Part shown: positions 1 through 15,200 of the stretch, in pieces
How positions within the stretch are numbered: position 1 is the stretch's first letter
Layout: each line of letters begins with the position of its first letter
NCBI GenBank assembly: GCA_000827495.1
Contig: KN817584.1
Span: 18,002 to 69,853, forward strand
Source of the DNA: Hypholoma sublateritium FD-334 SS-4
Lineage: Eukaryota > Basidiomycota > Agaricomycetes > Agaricales > Strophariaceae
DNA length: 51,852 bases
Direction: 5' to 3'
Notes under the pieces: generated by a model
Database searches by the model: none
The model's input: the letters and a program-made list of their open reading frames with translations, nothing else
Told to the model about the DNA's origin: nothing
Position numbers and translations under genes: made by a program

Positions 1-1587
1 GGGCCTCTGAAGCAGTTTCCTAGGGTAGGCCACGTCGCGTAAGATGCTGTCCCGCTCGCGAATATATAGCTGGTTCAATTTCTTCCCAGCGTCGACGCGG
101 TTGGCGCAGCATTATTCGGGTACGACTTCCAAGCACTCGACGGCGGTAAGGAGAATATTGTTGCCGATCTCTTTGACTCCTTTGCGAGCAGGGACGCCAG
201 TCTCATCTCGCGCATCGTATTCCTTATGGGAGCCGTGTTTCCGATCTTGCAGAAACTGCCGACAAAGAAGAACCGAATCGTCAAGCATCTTAAAGACACG
301 ATGCAGGGCGTCGCGGAAGAGCTGCTGGCGGGAAACANCGAAGGCGGTGTCGACAGAGAGAAGGGAATGGGCGAAGAAAAGAGCATCATGGGATTATTGG
401 GTANGCGGATGTTGATGCGAAGCTAATGAGTACTGATACNGGGTGCCCACCAGTNCAGGCTGAAACCAGCGCATCATCTGCGGGAATGTCTATGGAGGAA
501 GTCTTGGCTCAGGTAAATTTTACGTCCCAGTTCCTCTTATTTTTCAATCATTAATCTGGAAATTTTAGATGGTACGTCCACCGTAATTCGGATGGTGGCC
601 AAAGTTCATTATTCTTACCTTTCAAGAACGTTTTACTCGTGGCCGGTAAGTACTCGCGTAGAATTGCAAAAACTAAAGAACATGACCTTTCTATGTACAG
701 GATATGGAACTACGTCCAGTAAGTCAAGAATGCGTTGACGTCTCGTTTGTGACTAAATGTTTCCTTTCTTAGGTAGCCTTACTGTCAGTTCCTATCCGTC
801 TCTGGTCTCTCAGATCTCTATATTGAGGCGCCGTAGTGGGCGCTTATTGAGCTTTGCAGAACACCGGAGAAACAGCAAAGGCTTCGCAAAGAACTATCGC
901 TTTTCGCGAGGACCGATCCGAATTTTGACCAACTTTCATCTGGCCTTCCCTCCCTCGACGCAGTCACCCAGGAAGTACTGAGACTTCATCCCCCGACCCG
1001 TGAGATCACTCGAGTGGTATGTATGCTATTTGTCGGACATAGGATATTCAGCTGAACTTTCGCTGACGGCAGTCTTATTCGCAGGCAATACACGATGATG
1101 TGATACCCTTTACTGCCCCGATAACCACAACATCTGGCGACCAGACGTACACTCTCGCCATAAGCAAAGGCACAGTCATCACCTCCCACATTCAATACAT
1201 GAACCGCGCCGAGGTGTTCTGGGGCGCCAACTCGAAAGAGTTCGAGCCGGAGCGCTGGTTGGAAGGGGGGGATCGCGCAAAGGCGGAGGAAATCCACGGA
1301 TACCGCCACACGCTGACGTTCTNTGATGGCCCGCGGTCGTGTCTCGGAAAGAGCTTCGCGCTCACACAATTCAAGGTACGNTCGGTGAGGGNATTTGGGA
1401 GATGTACTCGCCGATTAGCTGACTCGGAATGTAGTCTATCCTTTGCGTCTTGATACGCAATTACTCTTTCGAGCTCCCGGATGGTCCGGACACGAAGATC
1501 GAGAACCATCCCTCTCTTTTGCCCCGACCCAACGTAGCGGGGGAGATTGGAGCGAAGGTGCCAATCAAAGTCAGGCGCTTGGAGTGA
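1..1587 (+). CDS. Cytochrome P450 monooxygenase, 5'-truncated by the window edge
   Basis: Heme-thiolate monooxygenase, expected on the ER membrane with a P450 reductase partner; the substrate cannot be read from sequence. The C-terminal two thirds are present. After splicing, the I-helix reads AGYGTTS (oxygen-binding AGxxT type), the K-helix holds the ExxR motif in EVLRLHPPTREITRV (about 990-1016), and the heme loop reads FxDGPRSCLG (about 1316-1350) with the cysteine ligand. Exons end in PIKVRRLE and stop at 1587. Introns I could frame lie at 572-626, 646-700, 719-772, 784-836, 1017-1084 and 1376-1434; exons of only 11-19 nt lie between them. The reading frame survives all of these, so the gene looks functional despite ambiguous bases near 338, 404, 440, 455, 1323, 1381 and 1392. 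It converges on the GMC oxidoreductase gene. The family assignment is firm; the subfamily is unknown. Confidence 0.9.
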
Positions 1588-2235
1588 ATCGTGCACTAGC
1601 CTACTATGTTTGATTACAGAAATACTCCGCATTCATTTGGAAACGGGAACGATCATAATATAGAAGCAGCGCGTTTGTTTGTCAAAAAATGTGCGGGCGA
1701 CGCTTCTTGCGATTATTGTCTACGAAGAGAGTCCTAACCGTCTTTGTTCCACTCTTCGCTGAAATCATCTGTGTGAAGCGAAATCCGACAATGCCGGAAC
1801 ACTTGGAGCTCAGATCACCCAGGTCCCAGGAAAGGGATGTGAGTGTGTGCAGATGGGGAGCGGCCCACGCAGCCAGCGCGCGGCGTTCAATGAAGTCCCT
1901 CCGACTGTATTCGGCAGTATCTAAATTAGTGCTGCTTGTTCACCCCACCAGCATCTTGAGCTTGAGCGAGCATTCAAGATTATCGACAATATTCAGAGGG
2001 GTCGATATACCGCAACGGTAGAGCCATTGAGCCATTGCAATTTGTACCCCCAGTAATTTATTCGCACTCGGACTTCTTCTATTTCATTTACTGAATCACT
2101 CCCTGGGCCGCTTCTCAACACCACATCCATCCGTGCTGAGATATATACAGCCATGAGATGGTCATTTATTAATATTGCTGGGCTCATCGAAGATGCGCTC
2201 GTTTCAGGGTAACATACTTTCTAAATATACAGGGG
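1588..2235. other. Intergenic spacer between convergent genes
   Basis: About 650 bases between the stop codons of the P450 and GMC genes. It should hold both 3' untranslated regions. The short ORFs here show no recognisable motif and I call no gene. Confidence 0.5.
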
Positions 2236-4714
<2,479 letters not shown>

Positions 4715-4936
4715 ATTCGTGATGGGTCGTTCGACGTTCGTTACGGGGCGTGCTAAAAAGTGTGCGTGAAACAAAATGGAGGGTTCCGCGGGTGCATGAA
4801 ATGTTCGTGAAATGCCAGTGTCGTTATAAATGTTTGAAAGTCGTTACGGGCGGTCCAAAAGTGGCGGATGTTAGCTGGAAGTTGGACTTCAAAGGAAACT
4901 GAACGGTCTGATAGAAGAGAAGCGGGTCCTATCAGT

Positions 4937-5413
4937 TCAGCAAATGAATAACGTTAAGTCAAATGAGCGGTGGTGCCCACTAATATTTACGTTCGATTCC
5001 AGAGACAAAGGCCGCTTAAAAGGAGAGGCCAAAGTCCAACCGCAGTTCGACATCTTGGCGTCCGTACTGTCGGCGATGATGAACTGCTTGCCCAGGCTAG
5101 GCCAAAGTTGGCCCAAAGCTTCAACAAAGCTTGGCGTTATAATCCTGTTCCGTTCAGGNTCCGTTATGAGCGTGTACAAAGCGTTTATACCATCTGCGGT
5201 GGAAGGTNCAAGCCGAAATGTAGTAGGAAGGATGTAATGATTTTTAATAAGTTGCAGGTATCGGATCTCAGAAGAATCAAAGAACAGCTTCAAGACTGCT
5301 TCGAGTTGGGAAAGGCTCCGAAGCATCGGACTTCCCGAGTCCATTGGTGGCCAGCCGGCCCGGTGGGATGATATGTTGATCCACTGGACGCGCCCGCGCC
5401 ACGCTGTGGTCAC
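4937..5413 (-). CDS. Weak hypothetical ORF, possibly a terminal exon
   Basis: An open frame of 158 codons beginning with a non-ATG codon at 5413; the first in-frame ATG is about 20 codons further in. The translation is amino-acid balanced, with LEAVLKLFFDSSEIRYLQLI early and a plausible folded middle, unlike the low-complexity frames nearby. No family is recognised. It carries two ambiguous bases (5159, 5208). It could be the last exon of an unrecognised minus-strand gene or chance. The rest of the 4715-5537 interval shows nothing else. Confidence 0.25.
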   Translation of the reverse strand: MTTAWRGRVQWINISSHRAGWPPMDSGSPMLRSLSQLEAVLKLFFDSSEIRYLQLIKNHYILPTTFRLXPSTADGINALYTLITXPERNRIITPSFVEALGQLWPSLGKQFIIADSTDAKMSNCGWTLASPFKRPLSLESNVNISGHHRSFDLTLFIC

Positions 5414-5537
5414 TGGTCAGACCCGTCCGACACACTTCCCCTCCCGTAGTGTAGTCAAACGCGACGTAGCTCTCATACACATCCTCATTTGACTTACGCA
5501 CTGTCCTCTTTCTGAATCCTGAACCTCTTGCATCACA

Positions 5538-6614
5538 ATGCCCGTCCCTGGACAAGCCGAGCCATCGGGCGGGCGCCTGCGCAGACAGTCGGGCGGCGGT
5601 GACGCGCAGCTGGTGGATACTGCTGGGAAAACAGAGTCGTTGTCGGCCGGGGTGCAGGCTGGAGGTACGTGGTCTGTCTTCACGGTGCGAAGCTGAGGCT
5701 TATTCTTCCCCCCAGGGAGATTTCCGCGCAAGGCGAAGGAGATCGTCGCGCCCGCGCCCTCTGCGCTGTCTGGCGCGGGTCGGGGATCAGGTACGTAGTT
5801 TTGTCTTCTATGGATCTCAAATAATCTCCGTCTCATGGGTAGTACAGAAACCAGCGCCGTGCGCAGAGCGCGAGAAGTCGCTCTAACTGCCCCAGATGAA
5901 TCCATCTCAGAGCCCAACGCCGCGCAAAACCACGTTCATAAGTCCAAGCTCGCTAAAGGTTCGCCTACCCCCAGTCCGTTGCGAGTTTTCTCTTGGAAAT
6001 CTTTACTGACGAGCTTTTCACGCACAGGGAAGCAGCGTACCGGGAACGACACGTTCAACTCTCCACCACACACCACCCGTGCATCTGGCGGCACGGTGCC
6101 CTCCTCAGGCAACAATCCGAAGGGTACGGCGTATTTATCTATCACACCACTTGACTATTAACATGCGGCTTCGCAAGGGAAAAAGCGCGCGAGGGAAGAC
6201 GAAGACGACCGCATGTCGCCTCGAGGGAAAACATCGATGTCGATGGTTGGGCGCCAGCGCAAGGTGTGTATCTCGTTCACCTTGTATCGAACCAGCGCCT
6301 ATCTATCTTTCATAGCGCGAAGTTTTCCACGCAAGGCAAACGAGGCGACGCGGAGAGCTCAGGCGGCAGGCGCGGTGGGACAGACCCGCGTGCGAATATA
6401 CGCGCAGACGGCGGTGGCCGCGCCGCGACGGCACCCCGCAGGCCACGCGCGGTCGATGAACGACGATATGCGCAGAAGACAACACAGATACGGCGGGCGG
6501 CAAGCCGCGCGCGCACCCAGCGTCTCGATGCGGAGTGTCGGATCGCATCCGCGCACCGCAACCTCGCTGCGCGTCTGCTCCGACGCGCCGCAGGGCGCCC
6601 CCAAGGGCCAGTAA
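5538..6614 (+). CDS. Hypothetical disordered protein, multi-exon, poorly supported
   Basis: An ATG at 5538 opens a chain of short exons that can be joined in frame by GT-AG introns near 5668-5715, 5790-5850, 5960-6027 and 6125-6176, with a possible further intron near 6264-6335. The predicted product is rich in Arg, Ser, Gly and Pro and has a nuclear-localisation-like basic patch (KKRARED). No domain is recognised. The regular spacing of in-phase splice sites argues for a gene or former gene. The last part, from about 6360, lies in a GC-rich repeat island whose sequence recurs at 19 and 38 kb, so the 3' end may be repeat rather than gene. Function unknown. Confidence 0.3.
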
Positions 6615-6780
6615 GCCGTGGCGGGCGCTGAGACATGACCGCCCACGATAGGTCCCTGCGCGCTGCCGGCGGCGCAACGCCGGATGGGACAGCGGCGGCG
6701 TCACATGTCCAGGACACGGATTCGGGCGTGCGCTCGGAACGCGCGGGCGTGCGGTGGACGGGAGCGGCGGTGCGCGTGTG
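6360..6780. repeat. GC-rich island 1 (dispersed repeat family)
   Basis: Very GC- and CpG-rich stretch. The block at about 6585-6720, with GGGCCAGTAAGCCGTGGC and GGGACAGCGGCGGCG, is recognisably related to blocks at about 38750-38900 and 19230-19350. A preceding block, from CAGAAGACAACACAGA near 6474 to about 6580, matches 38625-38720 in the same order. The shared order over several hundred bases suggests common descent rather than equal base composition. Confidence 0.55.
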
Positions 6781-6806
6781 TATGGTGATCTATCTGCACA
6801 TTTATT

Positions 6807-6823
6807 CCCAGTGAGAATTGACC
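6807..6823 (+). repeat. Left terminal inverted repeat of the kinase-bearing element
   Basis: CCCAGTGAGAATTGACC, inverted match to 15821-15837 with one mismatch (G/A at position 9). Preceded directly by ATTTATT at 6800-6806. Confidence 0.8.
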
Positions 6824-7067
6824 TTATATCACATGATTCATTTTATTCCAGCGGAAACTCAAAATCATACTCAGTAGACTGTAGTTTGATACAAATTGTT
6901 CGGAATAATTTTTGGGATGCAGGCGGTGAAGCAAATGACATTAAAAACAGCTAAATAATGATGTATGTCATATATTTGAATATACTGGGAGACATTTGCT
7001 CGACATTGATGCGGCAAGAGGTTAATTGCACCTTGATCGGTACGAAAACAGCATGGTATAAACAGCG

Positions 7068-8980
7068 CTAAGCATCTTTTGCGCTCGAAAGAGACTTAGA
7101 AAGGGCCTTGAAACGCTACATAAAACTATAGTGTTAGATAAACAATGAAATTTGGATTTATGGAGTAGCAAACCTCCAATTCCTCTGCAGGAAGGGCCGA
7201 AAAATAGACGGCAAACTCCTCAACCGTACCGTGGTGCTGTTCAACCCACTCTTTCGCACATAAGTTCCTAACAAGATAATTAGAATTTCATAGAAAGGAT
7301 GAACCCATGGCTTACCGAGGCGTGACAGAATGCTTATTTACTCGCATTTTGTTCTGCCGTTTTGGCACTTTTTCGCCATTTTGTGTAGTTTCCGCAATAG
7401 GGAGCATTTGCCCTGAGTTCGAGGATGCTTGAGCTGGGTGCATAGGATTGGGTGTCGGCAAGAGAGGGGAAGGGGTAATAGACAACTGCGGAATCATAAA
7501 TGGTTTGTTGACCTTGAGGGATCAATATGAGTGATTGAGGAGATGCAGCTTGGACTCTACTTACCGAAAATTGATATTGGGGGCGAGCACCGACAAGTTG
7601 GGGGCTTGTATCGACCATCGGAAATTGGCTTACAGCGGTAAATTGTTCCTTTAATTTGCTCACATCAGATTCGGACACAATGTGTGTATTATAACTCACC
7701 ATGGGCACTGGTTGTGGATTGGCAGGCATATCATCGATGATATTGATACTCGGGGCCTTGAGATAGTACTCAGACACGAAATTACAATAGCCATGCACCA
7801 TTAAGACATACCGAATCTAAAAAATCCGCAGGCGATGCCAACTTGGACTTCGAAGACTTCATCCTCTTACAAGACGGGTCCTCCGAAATCTCCTCGACAA
7901 GCCGTTTCGATGAACCCTTCGTTTTCGATTTGTCTGTGTCTTGCTTATTGACCCAGCTGCTTCGCCATTGGGAGTAGATTTCACTGGCAATCTGCTCACA
8001 CTTCCAATCAAGTTCGCAAAGGCCTACCTCCGGGAATCTTGCCACCATGTCGCGATAATAACTGGTGCGGCTCGCAGCGTCCACCCCTTCAACCCAGCTG
8101 TGGAATACTTTGCCTTGCATAGCAAATCCGACAAAAACTGACCTAGCATAACGGCGTATGTCTGTGGCTCTCCAGCCATCAATGACTTCTCCGTTCTCGT
8201 GTTGAATGTAGCGCATTTTGACGTTCTGGCCTTGCGAAGCGCGACCCTTGCCCCGTTTGCCCTTGAGTCCACCACCATGCTGCTCATTTACATCATTACC
8301 GTCTTCACCATTACCGTCGTCGTCGTCGTCGGCTTCATTGTATTCAGCACCCTGAATCTTGATAGGGGCATCGTCAAGCAAAGTAATCTTGTTATCGGCC
8401 AGGGCGGAAATATACTCGTGTCGGAACCAGTAAGTGATGTTTGGATAGTCTTCACGTTTGAGAACAATATGTTCCCCACAAGAAACAGGAACACGTTGAA
8501 GGAGATGTTCATATGCCTCTCTAAAGTAAGGATTGAGTAATACAACAAAGATCCATAAATTGCAATACATACTTAAGTACCGAGTTCTTAGCTTCTAAAC
8601 GAACGCGATCTTTCATAATATTGACATATTCTTGATGCATTTCGTCATACCTCGCTTGCAGCGAGCGATATTGTTCGATAGGAATAAATCTGCTTCCGCC
8701 ATTGGCCTGAAAGTTCGACCAATTGGATTCGAAGGACGACGTGGATGGTGGCTGAATAACATACACTGAGTTAGTAAACCAAACTTCGAGTGATATGTAT
8801 CACCCTGCGGTCCTCGAAAGCCAAGTGGTGCGGGATCGAGTACTGAGACGAACTTGTGCCAGCGCTATCTGACGTGGTAAATTGGCCAGCGGTTGGTCGT
8901 GCAAGCGAACTTAGATGGTGTGAAAATGGTTGAAAGCTACCGGATTGAGGGCCCTTGAGGTTGTCTGGTAAGCCGGCCAT
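7068..8980 (-). CDS. Conserved Agaricomycete hypothetical protein, coiled-coil and acidic/basic regions, transposon-borne
   Basis: First gene from the left end of the 9-kb element. ATG at 8980 (MAGLPDNL). Exons join in frame through introns near 8755-8806, 8520-8572, 7760-7815, 7510-7563, 7260-7320 and 7115-7170, ending at a TAG at 7068-7070. The N-terminal part is Ser-rich; a coiled-coil-like helix (EQYRSLQARYDEMHQEYVNI) follows, then a conserved-looking block with REDYPNITYWFRHEYI, an acidic run (EADDDDDGNGED), a basic patch (KGKRGKGR) and a block around GWRATDIRRYARSVF. A separate C-terminal motif reads NLCAKEWVEQHHGTVEEFAVY. I recall similar unannotated proteins in many Agaricomycetes but know no function. 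The charge pattern suggests a nuclear, possibly DNA-associated protein. It looks intact. Confidence 0.7.
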
Positions 8981-9253
8981 AGACTTGTAGGGAGTGAACG
9001 TGTACAAGAGGAACTCGAAAGGGAGTTCCCACCGAATATTGCTTACATAATAACCTCGTACCCATTCAGTGGTACAACAATGTTGCATTGCATTGACAAC
9101 AGACTATATATTTGTGGCAAGTAGCGGGCGATAGGTATATACATGTTACGAAATTACTTGCACAGAGTGGAACTTGACTTGAACAAAATACGGCCGTTTA
9201 TACATCAACAAAGACAACAGCAATAGTACACTGACCCCCCAAAGGAGACGCGC

Positions 9254-12102
9254 CTACGCATCGACAGAGTTCCTCCAACATGTGAAAGCTTTGATGACGA
9301 TCGGGCGGGGAATGCGCGGGTGGTTCGGGTCATTGCTACGACTATACTTCGATGGGTAGGGATACCGTTTATCGTCATCTTTGTTTCGAGCTCGCTTCTG
9401 ACCGTGGGTTCTAATGTTGGCATAGGGTGCCAGTGGATCATCGATTTTGCGCATAGCCTTCAGTGCATCTTTCAGAATATCTATGTATGCTTGGTGAGTG
9501 GGGCTGCTTATCAGAGGTGCTTTCATTTGAGGCCAGGTGACGTTGACGAGGCGCTTGAGAAAGGGGGCAAACGGTTTCCAATATTCCGTGAGGTAGGGCT
9601 CGATCTCTGCTTCGTAACACAATAAATCGATAGTTTTGTCCTTGTGGAGTTGGTCGCGATCAACTTCATTAAACCAGCGCGAAGTGGGAACAGAATCATC
9701 TGCCGAACGAGTTACTCCACAGGCCCCATCGTTGAAGCATACAATTGCCAAGATTGTTTGGAGGAGCGACTCGAGGTCATGAGCAGGTTCATGTATGTAT
9801 TGTCCCTGTAGCTTTTTGTCGAGAGCCATGAGCGGCATGAAGGGAAGTGTCCCCTGAAGAAATTGACTGAGTGGATGTGAGGACAAAACAATCAGCAAAA
9901 AAACATACCGAAGTTCTATCCATCCGCGTGCCAACCTTACGAGCGTAATCGTAATCAATCACAATACCAGTAACTGGAATGTGTTCATCAACACCCTCCG
10001 CTGTAGCAGGTACAACCGTCCCATCGCCGGTATCCTCCGATTTTAGCTGAGCGGCTCGCTTTGACTTCGACACTCGCTTTGGCTTCGACTCTCGCTTTGG
10101 CTTTGGCTTTGGCGGTTGAGGATGAGGAGAACGGTAAATAACGATATTGTTTATGCTTAAATCACCGTGGACAATGAGGCATTTTTCATGCAAGTATTGT
10201 AGCCCTGAGGTGACCGATGAGTAACTTGCCTCTGTAAGAAAAACCCAACTCACATTGTGCACAGTCTAGCATGACTTTGATAAATTCTGCGCGTGAGCGG
10301 TAAGATGTCAATGAGTCACCAACAGGACCAGTTACGACGCGACGGTGTTTACGATCAGGGGGTATATTTGCCAACATTCCCCTTCGATCCTTGGTAGAGT
10401 CATCGAGGTCTTCCCCAATGATGAATTGAGGACACATTGCTCGGTATGCCTTCGTCTTCTTGTTTTTCTTATCGCTTTCAAGGCAGTCTTTGATGGTTTG
10501 AAGGGCGTCGATCTCCGAAAGCCCATGTTCGACAAGAATCCAGGAATCTTTGAGGACATAGACAGAGCCTTGGTGGTCTTTTACAATAAAGACATGTGTT
10601 CCGCGACCGAAGAGGATGAGGGGGGAATAGATATGTTTGACTACATTGAACTCTTGATCTTTGACTCGGATCTTCAAGACGTTGCCGGTGAAGCGATCGA
10701 TTGTCATCGTAGAGTCAAAACCAAGTACCTCCGGCATAGCATATATGAGCCCAAAGATGATTTTAGCCAAACGGGCGCCGCCGTAGCCCTCTATGCCTTC
10801 CCATTGAGAAATACAAGTACCAGATCGATCCACATATACGAAACAATATTCGATGCCCTCATTAGAATTGCCCCGAAAGGCCAGACCGATTGCAAATCGA
10901 CGGAATGCCTGTGCTTCGAACATTAGAGCCGTTTTCTCCAATATTTGTCGGATCATTTCTTGGCGCGATGCAGAGTAGGATACCTCCACGATCGCTTCAA
11001 CGTGTTGCCAACGAGGTCGAAATCGGTTCTTGTGCAAGTATTGACGAACATTCCTGTTGAGGAGAACTATGTCGGGTTTGCGGAGGCGATAGCCTCCAGT
11101 CGGACCGTGTTTGTGAGCGAGTGCGCTGAAAGAACGGTCTTCGGCATAATCAACAACGACACCCCCCTCCTCCACAGCAGCGGTTACAATGACAGCGTCA
11201 CTATCGTCGGAGTCGACTCCTGACTCGGTAGCGTATTCGCTGCCGTCCTCACTATCGTCCTCACTATCGTCCTGGGTATCGTCCTGACTATCACCCTGAC
11301 CATCACCCTGACTATCGTCCTGGCGCTCGTCCATGGGCGTAAGCTCCTCGGCCGCTGGCGTGGCCTCGGGTGAAGTAGACAGGGCCTCCTCTTGACTCGG
11401 TATCGCTACGGGTTCCTCTTCGGGCTCCTTCAAAATGAGGCCGTGCTTGATTCCTAGGGCATGGGCAAAGTGATTGAGCCAGTCCTGCACGCTGTCCTCC
11501 GTGGTTTCGGGGAAAGAACAGAACTTGTGTGCGTCTTTATCCCAGCATTCACTGATCTCATCAAGGCAGGCCTTGTTAAAGGCTACAGGGAGCACCTCGT
11601 CAGCAAAAACCTTGTCGATCCAGTCTACCGTAGCCACGCTCGTCGGGGCATTGTTGAGGAGAGTGTTTGCTACAGTAGCGTTGATCTCCTTGCGAACGGG
11701 CTCTTTGGTTGTGCCAAGTGTCAATAGATGAGTTTGGCAGGGATAGAGGACACTTGGATATTCCGCCTCGATGTATTCTGCGAAGCGGGCAGGTTGGTAT
11801 AGGGCTGTGTTGAACTTCGGCGGAGGAAAAGTGGGATGACAGTAACGGACTCTCGAATCCAGTATGTTATTAGAGATGCTCGCCCTCTCGAAATCTGCGA
11901 GACGTGCTGGATTACTGTAGATTTGAGCCATGGTGGTGTTGAAGAAAAAATAAGGTTTGCGGTGCTCGGCACTGTCGGAATCATCGTAGTCAAAATCGGT
12001 AATGTTTTCGAAGTCAGCAGAGCTGAAGCATGTTGAATCGAGAAGAATATCCGCCATGCGAGGTGGTCCTCGGATCAAAGATAATGGCAGTGTGAAGGGC
12101 AT
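9254..12102 (-). CDS. FunK1-type fungal protein kinase, transposon-borne, apparently intact
   Basis: Member of the fungal-specific FunK1 kinase family (Pkinase_fungal). Three exons, with introns near 10205-10253 and 9855-9908. The N-terminal region has the long FunK1 pre-kinase part (RKPDIVLLNR). The presumed ATP-anchoring lysine lies in YVLKDSW at about residue 516. The catalytic loop is HGDLSINN (HGD replacing HRD, metal-binding Asn kept), and the DFG position reads DYD (VIDYDYA). The activation-segment end, GTLPFMPL, is followed by HDLESLL. Oddities: an acidic Asp/Ser/Gln tandem run (DDSQGDGQGDSQDDTQDD, about residues 255-285) and a Lys/Arg/Pro/Ser-rich insert between the catalytic loop and DYD (KPKPKRESKPKRVSKSKR). 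Substrates of FunK1 kinases are largely unknown. An alternative start, MADILL at 12057, is possible. Neighbouring genes are the transposase and a hypothetical protein, all inside one element. Confidence 0.88.
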
Positions 12103-12232
12103 GGTGGGAGGGACTTCCTACTGAGTGGCGTCTCGAGGACAAGGTGAAACGGGCTGCGAAACTTTCCATTACTAAGTAAAGATGTACATTTATACGACAA
12201 CAAGAAAGTCCCAATTACTTCCGTCCATGACG

Positions 12233-15200
12233 TCAATCTAGATGCCCATCCGCAAGACGAACTACATCGAGGCCAGGTCTCTCCACTAGAAAATAATGCT
12301 TATCGCCAGTTTCATGCCCTTCCAATTTGTGAGGTACCATGGCTACAACGGAGTGAATTTGAGAGACGTCGATAACTTGAATTGAATCGTCGCCGAGATA
12401 CTTGCAAGAAACGAATGCCCCGTGTGAAGCTTCCAGTAGCTGCGGATCAGGTTGAGAATAGACTGAAAGGACTGCGAGTGTATGGACAGCATTCTGCTGC
12501 CTGCAACGAAAATAGTATAAGACTTCCCCCAAACCAGTGGCACTATTGCCTGCAATGAACTGAATTATGAATGCTCTAGTGTCAGTATGTGCCTAAAATG
12601 TAATTCCAGAGACTCTTGCCTTCACGTTACGAGCAGTTCGGATCTTCCCTAAGGGTTTGAGAGATTCCTTCCAGCGAGACCTGGCCACCTGACCATTGGG
12701 AAGCTGAAGCCGAGCCCATCGGGTGATCTTTGGACACCAGGAGGAGTTGCCGACGGAGTAGCGCTCCGCACCCGCCCGGCGGGCGAGATAATGCAAAAGT
12801 GCACTGGCCTCTGGAGGACGCATCGAGCGATCGTACCTATCTCGAGCACGAAGGAGTATATATCCCTGTCCAAGGTCAACGGCGCCTCGAGGTAAAGAGG
12901 GGGCTGGAGGACCAAGATCAGGTATCATTGCTGTCAATGCATTCACCTGACATCGAAGTAGTCCACGTCGTGACAGGTTCGCATAAGGGTTAGACGGCTG
13001 TCGGATCTCTTCGCCCAAATTTCCAATGGTGCGTTCCATGGTCCATTGCGATGAACATATCGGTGGGCCTATTCTTGTAACCTCAGGCACGAGGTGCAGT
13101 AGAGCGTGGATACTTTGCCGGCAAAAATGTAAACGGCTCACTCGTCGCTGATAGTAAAAGGTCTCGAATTCTTCTACGAATGATCGGAGAAGATTGCCAG
13201 CCAGCTTCAGGTCGTCGGCACGGATGTGGTGTTGTTGGATGATGCGCATCGCACGTACAAGCTTGCAGAAGTGAGAGTAATACGGCTCGGGAAGAATGCC
13301 ATACAGGAGAGCGGGTGCCAATCCGTAGAGGTATAGCAACCATTCCCAGGCCTTATAACCGCTGTTGATCTTTTCCGCAATGTTACGAGGTGGCCGATCG
13401 AACGAACCTGGGAGAAACGGAGTAGCAGCTGCAACATCTCTTCCATGAGTCTCCCAAGTCTCCCCATTGAGCACAGCCCATGGCCAGTTGGAAGGCGGAT
13501 CGTCTGTGTCGTGATCGAAGGCGCCTCGCCATAACATGACAAGTAGGTCTGAGAGGTTGAAAGTTCCCAAGTGCATGATATCCGACCCGAAACATCCTGG
13601 GATCCCGAGAATATGATTGGGACTGAACCCCAGAAAAATCGTGGGCTTTGTGATGCCAGTTTCTAGGCGCCGTCTTTTGTATTGAGTCTCGTTTGGTGAG
13701 TTGAGCAGAAATTTGAGGTTGGACAAGTATCGATTAGATGAGGAAACAGCGGAAAGTGTGAATGGTAGATCATCATGATCGCATCCCGCCATCACGAAGT
13801 CGACAGGTTTCATGAGCGCCGGGTAATAATGAGGTCCGTTTGGCTTGTGTCTGCCTGGAACAGGGCAATATAGGCGACATCCAAACTTGCCATGGTGCCC
13901 TACTAGGCCATTCAAGTAGGCCATTGCCGGTCCATCTGCAGTGTTTAGAGCAAGAAACAAATGTGAGATAAACTTTTCATTTGCGTAAGCATCCCAGATG
14001 TGCAAACCTTCGAGCTGAAGCGCGCAGACATGATGCAGTCCCGGGAATAAGAATGAGTCGATATTCTTCGGTTTATTCGGGCCGGGGATGAATCCGCCAG
14101 GAAGGACATGTCGTTTCTTATATCGTTTGTCGGGTGAGAGGTCCATGAGGACCCATAGATATATGAAGCAGTCTGAGGCTTTGTGAGCGTAAAGTTGTGC
14201 GCCGTCGATTGAGAGCATGAGAACGATATCACTATCTTGAATTTTCCCATTTCGGACGTTTTCGAGATAGTCACTACCGCTATAAAAGTCATCGTACGAG
14301 GATAGATTGCCTGAATTTGCCTGAAGCTCTCGAATTATTTCCCAGGTTTTCCATCGCCGATAATAGAAATTTTTAGCACTCGAGGCGTTGCGCCATAGAG
14401 CTTGGAGGATGGGACCGAGTAAGATGGTATGAAACTCTTGCTGAGGCCTCTTCGTATACGGACACAACTTCGGTTCATTACATTTCGGGCAGCAATCCAG
14501 GTTTGCAAATGGCCCCGTGAACGCGAGGCAGCTGTTCTTGCACATAGGGTGAACAACGGAGTCGACTCCTGTTATGTCGCTGACGTGGCGGTTCATCTGT
14601 TCATACGAGGGAACATGATTCATAGGGTACCGTCGTACAAATGCATCCCGATTGGCATTGTAAGTTTTGACGGAGGAGTTGATATTGGCAAGGAAAAGAT
14701 CGAGGCCAAGGCGAATATCGGGGGAAGAACCAATGTCGACGGGTACGGTAGGTGGGTTCCTCATCCGCTCGATAGCATTCCGATCCATTTTGCAATGAGG
14801 GTCATCATGCGATGCAGACTGAAGCGCCCGAATAAAATTTACAGCCGTTAGCAAGTCTTCGAGGAGGGTGTCCTCAAAAATACTCTTGTAATTTGGCAGT
14901 GTAGACACTGAAGAATTCTCTGACCGAGGACCGCTAGCACTGTAATCTTTGTCGTTGCTGGGATTCAAGTCGAGGCATCCGGGATCGGGATCAGAATCAT
15001 CGTCGTCAGGCTCCTCAAAGGCGGCTTCGATATCAGGACGGCTCTCAGATTGTGCAGCAGGACTTGGCGGACCAGAGTCTGTTGGGCTGGCTGGCAAGGG
15101 TGCGTTGGAGTGATCAAGGGCGAAAAGGGTAGGGGGTTCAAGCTCGGACAACTGAGAGATTGTTTCGGTAGATGGCGCACATCCTGGGGTCTGAAAAAAG

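Noticed and set aside
5417..5917. 166-codon minus-strand ORF
   Set aside because: Low-complexity translation; overlaps better-spliced plus-strand exons.
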